36,935 bases of DNA from an uncultured Bacilli bacterium (GTDB lineage: Bacteria; Bacillota_I; Bacilli_A; RF39; UBA660), in NCBI GenBank assembly GCA_947632115.1, contig CANROB010000015.1, positions 1-36,935 on the forward strand. Direction: 5' to 3'. Position numbers and translations under genes: made by a program. The notes beneath the pieces are model-generated. The model saw only the letters and a list, made by a program, of their open reading frames with translations, was not told the origin of the DNA and made no database searches. Positions 22,119 through 27,497 of the stretch are shown one piece after another; position 1 is the first letter of the stretch; every line of letters starts with the position of its first letter.

Positions 22119-22931
22119 TTTTTGAATTCCTTTTTCTTGTAATTCATAAATAGGAATTTCTGGACGAAGATATTTTAAAACATCAATATAAGTGGGATTT
22201 GCTATTCCTATATAATCAGACCATAGCTGTTCAAAAAGGAAAGATAGCATATCCCGAATATCTTTACCATACTTCTCTTCTTGATCTTCTAAAATAGCAT
22301 TAATCCACTGTTCCGGTTTTTCATATTCATCCAAGATGTCCCAAAATTGCTGTAAACTTTCCATAAAAGGATATTTTTCAATTTTCTTACCAAAATATCT
22401 TTCTAAATAAGCTATCAGATTTTCTAAATAAGTCTCTGTATAACAGGATAAATCCAATGCTAAGAAAGGAATTTGACAGATTGGTTTATGGGTTAAATGT
22501 TCTGGTAATAGAATTCCTTTTAGTTTATCCCGTGCAATTCCGCCCTTATGAAAAACCTCATCGTCAAAATAGGTTTGTCTCTCTCCTTCTCTACTAATAG
22601 AAATACTTTTATCTACCATAAAAGAAATACTAGAAAGTGTATGAAGCGTAAATGACTCAAATACAGGCGAAAAGATAATATCCTCTGGATACCTCGTTAA
22701 AGATACAAACTGCCTTCCATTTTTAGAAAGAAAAGCTCTCGCATCATGAGTATAAGTAGCTAATAACTTCTTTTCTTCGATTTCTTGTTTTGTTAAAATT
22801 CCATTTTTTAAAATAGAATCTACTTTAATCAAATTTAAATCAATCACAGAATGAAAATAATATTTTTGAAAAAAGGATTCATTGACAACAATAGAATGAA
22901 TATATTTTTCAATAGGATGTTCTTTAATCAT
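22092..22931 (-). CDS. Uncharacterised protein, faintly DarT/ART-like
   Basis: A 279-aa soluble protein I do not recognise with confidence. The N-terminal part has a feature seen in DarT/KptA-type ADP-ribosyltransferase folds: YYFHSVIDLNLIKVDSILKNGIL, where a His is followed by an I-L-x-x-G-[IL] turn. It is followed by a RQFVSLTRYPED segment, an ISFMVDKSI strand and EVFHKGGIARDKLKGILLP. The second half is helical with aromatic residues. The start is ATG 22931, after AAGGGGG; longer in-frame starts lack an SD. An extended -10 TGCTATAAT lies upstream at 22961-22953. It converges on the Bat operon and is adjacent to the type I toxin-antitoxin locus, but no link is shown. Confidence 0.4.
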   Translation of the reverse strand: MIKEHPIEKYIHSIVVNESFFQKYYFHSVIDLNLIKVDSILKNGILTKQEIEEKKLLATYTHDARAFLSKNGRQFVSLTRYPEDIIFSPVFESFTLHTLSSISFMVDKSISISREGERQTYFDDEVFHKGGIARDKLKGILLPEHLTHKPICQIPFLALDLSCYTETYLENLIAYLERYFGKKIEKYPFMESLQQFWDILDEYEKPEQWINAILEDQEEKYGKDIRDMLSFLFEQLWSDYIGIANPTYIDVLKYLRPEIPIYELQEKGIQKIKETSRSF

Positions 22932-22952
22932 ATTTATCCCCCTTGATTGCCT

Positions 22953-22961
22953 ATTATAGCA
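22953..22961 (-). promoter_or_regulatory. Extended -10 promoter of the 279-aa gene
   Basis: TGCTATAAT on the minus strand, 21 nt before ATG 22931, so the leader is short. Confidence 0.5.
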
Positions 22962-23022
22962 TAAAAAAGAAAGAAAATTCACGATATTAATATCATACTA
23001 AGCTTTATAATCATAACAAAAA

Positions 23023-23042
23023 ACGACTTTTTGATAAGTCGT
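23023..23042. repeat. Hairpin repeat, upstream copy
   Basis: ACGACTT (23023-23029), TTTGAT loop, AAGTCGT (23036-23042). It is a homologue of the hairpin at 23417-23436; the middle base pair differs by A-T versus G-C covariation. Confidence 0.55.
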
Positions 23043-23101
23043 CTTTGACTAAAAAATTTCAAGTACGTTTCCTAAACTTCCATATTTTATTATAAAGCGT
23101 C

Positions 23102-23130
23102 TTTCACTAAGAACAAACGTTTGGTATAAT
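23102..23130 (+). promoter_or_regulatory. Promoter of the type I toxin candidate
   Basis: Extended -10 TGGTATAAT (23122-23130) with a weak -35 TTTCAC (23102-23107) at 17 nt. The predicted start is at 23137, which is exactly where the 12-nt inverted copy of the 3' end begins. Confidence 0.65.
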
Positions 23131-23207
23131 GCTCATGGATACATTTGAAATTATCAGATGTTTTCCCTTTCAATTATCATTAGATAAGAGAGAGGTGGTG
23201 GTTCATT

Positions 23208-23285
23208 ATGACAAAAAGAGAACTTTCTCAATTTATTATAATCCTACTATTATTCTTCCTAGTAATCACCTTACTATTTAGATAA
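23208..23285 (+). CDS. Type I toxin candidate, 25-aa hydrophobic peptide
   Basis: A tiny ORF (25 codons and two successive TAA stops), too short for routine gene finding. The peptide starts MTKRELSQ, continues with 16 hydrophobic residues (FIIILLLFFLVITLLF) and ends in Arg, so it is a single membrane-spanning segment with a charged N terminus. This is the make-up of type I toxins such as Fst, TxpA/BsrG and Ldr/Ibs peptides, which insert in and damage the membrane, though it matches no one family I can recall. The SD GAGGTG lies 10 nt upstream within a hairpin. It is flanked by a promoter, an antisense RNA and a terminator. It could instead be a harmless small membrane protein; the RNA layout argues for a toxin. 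Confidence 0.7.
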   Translation: MTKRELSQFIIILLLFFLVITLLFR

Positions 23286-23291
23286 TAAAAA

Positions 23292-23323
23292 CATCTGATT
23301 TCAACAATCGTTGATTTCAGATG
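23292..23323 (-). terminator. Terminator of the antisense RNA
   Basis: Hairpin with arms CATCTGA/TCAGATG and TCAAC/GTTGA plus an AATC loop. The T run is only on the minus-strand side (23291-23287), so it works in the antisense direction. Confidence 0.75.
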
Positions 23324-23333
23324 ACATCCATAA

Positions 23334-23376
23334 GGGATAACATCTGATTCCAGCAATCAAATGTATCCTTTTTTAT
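23334..23376 (+). terminator. Terminator of the toxin mRNA
   Basis: GGATAACATCTGAT pairs with ATCAAATGTATCC (one bulge, one mismatch), then TTTTTTATTTT. Both arms also pair with the 5' end of the transcript. Confidence 0.75.
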
Positions 23377-23402
23377 TTTATGCAAGTTTCCTTGACACAT
23401 TC

Positions 23403-23431
23403 AATATATCATAAAAATGGCTTTTTGACAA
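23403..23431 (-). promoter_or_regulatory. Promoter of the antisense RNA
   Basis: TTGTCA, 17-nt spacer, TATATT, with TGA immediately before the -10. A near-consensus promoter, much better than the toxin promoter's, as expected for an antitoxin that must be in excess. Confidence 0.75.
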
Positions 23432-23436
23432 GCCGT
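23417..23436. repeat. Hairpin repeat, downstream copy
   Basis: ATGGCTT, TTTGAC loop, AAGCCGT. Its homologue is at 23023-23042. The -35 TTGTCA of the antisense promoter is inside it. Confidence 0.55.
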
Positions 23437-23500
23437 TTCTTACTTTTTCGCGAAAGACAATTTATTATCTATCTAATTTTCTAAAGGAAAACATATAACT

Positions 23501-23995
23501 TTATAATTCAAATAAATATATATTCTCTATATATTTTTCTCTAAATAGATGATTCCCTATATACTTTCCACCAAGATGCTTATAAAAGTTATTCGAAGGA
23601 TTACCATCTAAACATCCAATTATTATTTTTTTGATGCCCTTTTTCATAATGTTTTTAATAGCATAATTATATAGCAATTTGCCATAACCCTTTCCTTGAT
23701 ATTCTTTTAGAATATATAAAGAATGTATTTCTGCAGCATTTTCATATTTGTCACTATCTAAAGTATAATAAATCCAACCAATTATTTTATCTTGTAAAGT
23801 TAAAACATAATAATCTGGTTGATCATTTATATTATTTTTTAATCTTTCAATACTTTGATTTTCATTATCTAATAATCCCTTTAAAAAATCGTCATCCACA
23901 ATTCCTTTATATGTTGTATTCCAAACAAGCGCAATAGAATGAGCTAATTCAGTAGAATCTTCTATTTTTCTTTTTCTAATGATAGGGTCCATCAT
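23501..23995 (-). CDS. GNAT-family N-acetyltransferase
   Basis: A 164-aa single-domain GNAT. Motif A is intact: AEIHSLYILKEYQGKGYGKLL, with Q-G-K-G-Y-G at 100-105. The C-terminal FYKHLGGKYIG fits motif B. Family activity is acetyl transfer from acetyl-CoA to an amine; the substrate is unknown. The start follows AAGGAGATGAT. The gene starts 77 nt downstream of the tRNA-Arg 3' end, on the same strand, with the tRNA terminator in between. It is unlike the GNAT at 826 in sequence, so the two are not recent duplicates. Confidence 0.88.
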   Translation of the reverse strand: MMDPIIRKRKIEDSTELAHSIALVWNTTYKGIVDDDFLKGLLDNENQSIERLKNNINDQPDYYVLTLQDKIIGWIYYTLDSDKYENAAEIHSLYILKEYQGKGYGKLLYNYAIKNIMKKGIKKIIIGCLDGNPSNNFYKHLGGKYIGNHLFREKYIENIYLFEL

Positions 23996-24034
23996 ATCAT
24001 CTCCTTACATTTTAGCATAAATTTAAATATATGA

Positions 24035-24061
24035 AAACTCGAACCATAAAAGTTCGAGTTT
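24035..24061 (-). terminator. Terminator after tRNA-Arg
   Basis: AAACTCGAAC and GTTCGAGTTT form a 10-bp hairpin with a 7-nt loop 11 nt after the tRNA CCA end (minus strand). Confidence 0.85.
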
Positions 24062-24071
24062 GGTATCAACC

Positions 24072-24148
24072 TGGTGTCCACGGCGAGAGTCGAACTCGCG
24101 ACCTTTGCCTTCGGAGGGCAACACTCTATCCAACTGAGCTACGTGAAC
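24072..24148 (-). tRNA. tRNA-Arg(CCG)
   Basis: 77 nt on the minus strand with CCA encoded. All four arms fold: acceptor GTTCACG with CGTGGAC (one G-U), D arm GCTC/GAGT, anticodon stem TTGCC/GGCAA around loop CTCCGAA (anticodon CCG, reading CGG) and T arm GCGAG-TTCGACT-CTCGC. A -10 TACAAT with TG (about 24168-24160) precedes it; an intrinsic terminator follows. Reads the rare Arg codon CGG. Two ORFs that overlap it on the plus strand are not genes. Confidence 0.97.
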
Positions 24149-24190
24149 AGTTCATATTCATTGTATCACATTTTCGTTCTAATATGGAAC

Positions 24191-24219
24191 TTGTATATTT
24201 TAAAAAGTTCGATTATAAT
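24191..24219 (+). promoter_or_regulatory. Promoter of the Tam41-type gene
   Basis: TTGTAT (24191-24196) and TATAAT (24214-24219) are 17 nt apart; the predicted start is about 19 nt before the ATG at 24245. Confidence 0.7.
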
Positions 24220-24244
24220 ATATTTCTTGTTAGGAGGTCCTATC

Positions 24245-25150
24245 ATGAAAAATGAAATAGTAAAAGATTTTATTGCTAGTAGAGAAAATCATGTTCCCAT
24301 GATAGGAGCCTTCGGATATGGATCTGGATTTTTTCACCAAAAAGGATATTCCCTACAAAAGGAATCGATGTTGGATTTAATCTTTATTGTAAAAAATGAA
24401 AAGGAATGGCATAAGGAAAATAAAAGAAGAAATGCTCAAGATTATCCTTTTAATGCCAAAATTTTATTAGGAAATATTAACATTGATAGACTTTCTTTTC
24501 TAAATGGAGTTTCTTATTTAACCCATGTTCCATTCGAAGGAAAACTTTTTAAATATGGTGTTGCTAGTGAAGAGGCTTTTTTGGATCAATTGACGTCTTG
24601 GTCTAGTTTCTTTCTACCAGGAAGATTTCAAAAACCGGTTTTTCCTTTTCGTTCAACAAAAGAAATTAGTGAAGCCATCTATCAAAATCGGAAATTAGCG
24701 CTTTTAATTTCTCTTTATACCCTTCCTTATGAAATGCATACTTTAAAAGGGTTATATTGTCATCTTTGTTCTCTTTCTTATCTAGGAGATATTCGTATGT
24801 GGTTTGTTGAAAATCCTAATAAGATTTCTAATATTGTCGAAGCAGAATTTCCACTATTTGAAAAAATTTATGGAACCAATACCACTTATTTTAAGACAAA
24901 AGAAGATGGTCGTATCATTATTTTTTATGATCAAGTTTATCAGGCTTTAGAAGAAATGTTACCAAATTTCTTTTCCGGGACAATGGAGGAGCCTAACAGA
25001 AAAAGGATTCTAAAATTCATTGAAGAGAAAAACAAAAAAGAGAGTATCTCTCAACCACTTTTAGGCCTTGCTACTGCTGGACCAGTCACTTCTTTAAAAT
25101 ATATTCATGAAAAAATGTTAAAAAAAGAAAAGCAATTAAGAAAATTTTAA
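24245..25150 (+). CDS. tam41: Tam41-type phosphatidate cytidylyltransferase
   Basis: Predicted CDP-diacylglycerol synthase of the Tam41/Mmp37 (TAMM41) family, which makes CDP-DAG from phosphatidic acid and CTP. The 301-aa protein has the family's nucleotidyltransferase signatures in order: GAFGYGSGFFHQ (residues 21-32), DLIFIVKNEKEWHKENKRRN (44-63, with Asp44 and Trp55-His56), then FKYGVASEEAF (102-112) and LTSWSSFFLPGRFQKPV (116-132). There is no membrane span, unlike the integral CdsA enzyme, which fits the peripheral Tam41 type. The start is ATG 24245 after TAGGAGG; a frame running back into the tRNA is spurious. Gene is convergent with mutY, overlapping by 4 bp. Known best in mitochondria, it also occurs in some bacteria. 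Confidence 0.88.
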   Translation: MKNEIVKDFIASRENHVPMIGAFGYGSGFFHQKGYSLQKESMLDLIFIVKNEKEWHKENKRRNAQDYPFNAKILLGNINIDRLSFLNGVSYLTHVPFEGKLFKYGVASEEAFLDQLTSWSSFFLPGRFQKPVFPFRSTKEISEAIYQNRKLALLISLYTLPYEMHTLKGLYCHLCSLSYLGDIRMWFVENPNKISNIVEAEFPLFEKIYGTNTTYFKTKEDGRIIIFYDQVYQALEEMLPNFFSGTMEEPNRKRILKFIEEKNKKESISQPLLGLATAGPVTSLKYIHEKMLKKEKQLRKF

Positions 25151-25163
25151 TTGTTTTTCTTTT
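25121..25163. terminator. Bidirectional terminator candidate (tam41 / mutY)
   Basis: CAATTAA (25133-25139) pairs with TTAATTG (25147-25153), extended by A and T tracts on both sides. It contains both stop codons. Confidence 0.6.
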
Positions 25164-26199
25164 GGTCTTTTTCTAAGTATTCCAAAAAGGGTTGAAAAGC
25201 AGTTGGAATGGCATAGTTCTTTTTTATTTCTTCTAAAGAAACCCAAACATAATCTTTTATAGGATGATCTAGTTCTATAAGATAACTTTTCATAGTCCAC
25301 TTCTTATGCGTAAAAATATGGGTATTGGTAACTCCTTTTTTCATGTGTTTCACTAGATTACCCTCTCCTAACCAATTTAAAGCCTCTTCCTGCGATAAAA
25401 AGGATGCCGCATTAGGAAATTCCCACAAGTTCTTTAAAAGTCCTGTAGAGCGCTTATTTAAGGCAATTTGATGATTCCATACCAAGAGAAATACTGTCAG
25501 TTGTTCTTCTTTCTTTTCTTTCTTTAAAATTTTTCTAGGAAGTTCTCCCTCTAGATGATAGCGGTATGCCTGGCAGTATTTTGAAAGAGGACATTCCATA
25601 CATTTAGGAATAGCATTAGGTAAACAAATCGTTTCCCCCAATTCCATGATAGCCTCATTGAAATCTCCTGGAGTATCTGGTAAAATCTTACGAATTTCTT
25701 CCCCTACTTCTTTTTTCACTTTACTGTCTGTAACATCGATATCTTGCTTACAAACTCTAGCATAAACCCGCATAACGTTTCCATCTACAGCTACTTCCTT
25801 CTTTTGAAAGCAAATAGAACTAATCGCGCCTGCTGTATATTCACCAATCCCCGGAAGGGTTAAAATTTCTTCATATTGAGAGGGAAACTTTCCTTGATAT
25901 TTTTCCATAATCTCTACCGCTGCTTTCTTTAAATTTCGAGCTCGATTATAGTAACCTAATCCTTCCCAAAGTTTTAATAATTCATCTTCCTCTATCTTGC
26001 TTAAATCCTCTATCGTAGGAACTTTATCCATAAACCGTTTATAATATTCTTTTACAGCTTCAATCCTTGTTTGTTGAAGCATAATTTCAGAAATCCAAAC
26101 ATGGTAAGGATCTTTATCTTTACGCCAAGGAAGTTCTCTTTTGTTTTTGCTATACCACTCTAAAAGCGGACTTACTATTTTCTTCATAACATCACTCAT
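25147..26199 (-). CDS. mutY: Adenine DNA glycosylase
   Basis: Removes adenine mispaired with 8-oxoguanine or guanine in base excision repair. The 350-aa protein has the catalytic domain with SEIMLQQTR (catalytic Glu), the helix-hairpin-helix LPGIGEYTAGAI and catalytic Asp in AVDGNVMRVYAR. The iron-sulfur loop follows: a Cys, seven residues, then C-x2-C-x5-C (ICLPNAIPK CMEC PLSKYC); the seven-residue first gap is one more than in E. coli MutY but occurs in other Firmicutes. The C-terminal NUDIX-like domain (HIFTHKKWTMKSYL) for 8-oxoG recognition is present. Start at ATG 26199; convergent with tam41, sharing a hairpin. Confidence 0.97.
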   Translation of the reverse strand: MSDVMKKIVSPLLEWYSKNKRELPWRKDKDPYHVWISEIMLQQTRIEAVKEYYKRFMDKVPTIEDLSKIEEDELLKLWEGLGYYNRARNLKKAAVEIMEKYQGKFPSQYEEILTLPGIGEYTAGAISSICFQKKEVAVDGNVMRVYARVCKQDIDVTDSKVKKEVGEEIRKILPDTPGDFNEAIMELGETICLPNAIPKCMECPLSKYCQAYRYHLEGELPRKILKKEKKEEQLTVFLLVWNHQIALNKRSTGLLKNLWEFPNAASFLSQEEALNWLGEGNLVKHMKKGVTNTHIFTHKKWTMKSYLIELDHPIKDYVWVSLEEIKKNYAIPTAFQPFLEYLEKDQKKNN

Positions 26200-26246
26200 T
26201 TATTATAACATACTTTCTTCTTTTTATTTTCTTTCAAAGCAAAATA

Positions 26247-26255
26247 TGATATAGT
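26247..26255 (+). promoter_or_regulatory. Extended -10 promoter of the surface protein
   Basis: TGATATAGT, 26 nt before the ATG at 26282; no clear -35. Confidence 0.45.
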
Positions 26256-26281
26256 TTAAATAGTAGAAGAGTGTGTGGTGT

Positions 26282-27433
26282 ATGAAGAAGTTTATTTTTT
26301 TTATAATACTAGGAATATTCCTGTTATTCCCAACAAGTATTTATGCGAAAGGAATCAAGGGAATGACTATAGAGGGAGATAAAGAGGGAAAAATTGGGGA
26401 TACCATTTCTCTTAAATTCTCCTTAGATTTAGATTGTGCAAATACCAATAAAAACGATGTATTTCTAGTTGGTTTCTCATTAGATTATGATAAAAGTGTT
26501 TTACAATTCAAAAATTCTAACTCGAATTATTCTACCTTTCATACTTATGAGATAGAAGCAGATGGAACACAGTTAATTTTTTCAGTAGATGAAGAACATT
26601 TAGAAGGAGTAGGCTGTAAGAATTATGAATTAAACATTGATTTTTTAGTGAAAGATACTTCTAAGGCTTCTACTTCCCTAAAGGTAGATGAGGCAGCCAT
26701 TGTATTTGTAAATAATTCTGAAATAAAAGGAAAGATTTCTTTAGATCAGCCCATAGATGAATTATTTGCTACCGTAGAAAAACTAGGAGAAGAAGAAAGT
26801 CTTAAAGTCAATAAAAATTATTCTCTTACTATTTTACCAAAAGAGACGTCTCCTAAACCTAGTAATAGTAACACTAACACAAATACGAATACCAACTCTA
26901 ACACGAATACCAATTCTAATAAACCATCTAATTCTAATTCCAGTTCTAATACGAATTCCAACACCAATTCCAATACCACGGTTTCTAATAATGCCTATTT
27001 AAAAGACTTACAAATTGAAAACTATGAGATTGATTTTCAAAAAGAAACAAAAAAATACACAATTTATGTAGAAAAAGATATTAATAGTATTCAAGTAAAA
27101 GCTACCCCAGAAGATTCCAAAGCTACTTATGAGATTTTAGGATCTGATGATTTAAAAAAGAACCAATATCAAGTAAAAGTTGTTGTTACCTCACCCATGG
27201 GGACAAAAAATACCTATGTGATTTTAGTAAAAAAGAAACCAAATTCTAATGAGGTTAGTAATAGCGATCCTGTTAGCGAAAATTCCAAACCAGAAGAAAA
27301 GGAAAAGAAAGAGTCTCCTATTCCTTTTTATATCGGAATTGTGGCTATCGGAATTATCCTTCTTGTTGTTATTGCTTTTATAGTAGAAAAAATAAAAAAT
27401 CGTAAAATGAATAAAATGCTTGATGATTTATAG
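26282..27433 (+). CDS. Secreted, membrane-anchored protein with cohesin-like and cadherin-like domains
   Basis: A 383-aa surface protein. An N-terminal signal peptide (about 1-23, MKKFIFFIILGIFLLF then SIYAKG) precedes a beta-sandwich domain (about 28-165): GKIGDTISLKFSLDL, FLVGFSLDYDKSVLQF and a C-terminal strand resemble cohesin-type folds. A disordered linker of Asn/Thr/Ser repeats (about 195-240) follows. Then comes a cadherin-like beta-sandwich (PF12733 type; YLKDLQIENYEIDFQKETKKYTIYV). The C terminus has a Lys/Glu-rich spacer, a membrane span (about 345-368) and a basic tail, so it is anchored in the membrane, not by sortase. ATG 26282 is preferred to 26273. Probably adhesive or wall-associated; it converges on the giant adhesin. 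Confidence 0.82.
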   Translation: MKKFIFFIILGIFLLFPTSIYAKGIKGMTIEGDKEGKIGDTISLKFSLDLDCANTNKNDVFLVGFSLDYDKSVLQFKNSNSNYSTFHTYEIEADGTQLIFSVDEEHLEGVGCKNYELNIDFLVKDTSKASTSLKVDEAAIVFVNNSEIKGKISLDQPIDELFATVEKLGEEESLKVNKNYSLTILPKETSPKPSNSNTNTNTNTNSNTNTNSNKPSNSNSSSNTNSNTNSNTTVSNNAYLKDLQIENYEIDFQKETKKYTIYVEKDINSIQVKATPEDSKATYEILGSDDLKKNQYQVKVVVTSPMGTKNTYVILVKKKPNSNEVSNSDPVSENSKPEEKEKKESPIPFYIGIVAIGIILLVVIAFIVEKIKNRKMNKMLDDL

Positions 27434-27459
27434 AAGTACAAATGTGCTTCTTTTTTTGT
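27433..27459 (+). terminator. Terminator of the cohesin-like surface gene
   Basis: GAAGTAC-AAAT-GTGCTTC hairpin overlapping the stop, then seven Ts. Confidence 0.85.
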
Positions 27460-27465
27460 AAAGAA

Positions 27466-27492
27466 AAAATCCTCAATTTTTTTGAGGATTTT
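27466..27492 (-). terminator. Terminator of the giant adhesin
   Basis: AAAATCCTCAA and TTGAGGATTTT form an 11-bp hairpin ending just after the adhesin stop; the minus-strand tail is T-rich. Confidence 0.85.
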
Positions 27493-27497
27493 CTCTT

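Larger units (their letters stand above)
23137..23376 (+). ncRNA. Predicted toxin mRNA with 5'-3' lock and SD hairpin
   Basis: Transcript predicted from the promoter at 23122-23130 to the terminator at 23334-23376. GGATACATTTGA (23137-23148) is perfectly complementary to TCAAATGTATCC (23357-23368), and ATCAGATGTTTTCCC (23153-23167) pairs with 23334-23348 at 14 of 15 positions. A hairpin at 23166-23195 (CCTTTC with GAGAGG, TTATC with GATAA, loop ATTA) buries the SD. Both features suppress translation of a full-length toxin mRNA in type I systems such as hok. Confidence 0.65.
23285..23396 (-). ncRNA. Antisense RNA (antitoxin candidate) of about 110 nt
   Basis: On the minus strand a promoter, TTGTCA (23431-23426), 17 nt, TATATT (23408-23403) with extended TG (23411-23410), predicts a start near 23396. 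Transcription runs toward the toxin gene and ends at a hairpin (CATCTGA with TCAGATG, TCAAC with GTTGA, 23323-23292) followed by TTTTTATTAT. The RNA overlaps about 90 nt of the toxin 3' UTR, as SR4 and RatA do. Confidence 0.7.

Noticed and set aside
23137..23368. Complementary ends as a miniature inverted-repeat transposon (MITE)
   Set aside because: The paired ends coincide with the predicted transcription start and terminator, no target duplication is seen, and an ORF with SD and antisense RNA lies between; an RNA-level explanation fits better.
24031..24244. Plus-strand frames running through the tRNA-Arg
   Set aside because: They overlap a clear tRNA and its promoter, have no SD, and the Tam41 gene has its own SD and ATG at 24245.
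26860..26990. Asn/Thr/Ser-rich repeat in the cohesin-like gene as a possible microsatellite or CRISPR
   Set aside because: It is an in-frame low-complexity linker with irregular units of a few codons; no direct repeats with unique spacers.
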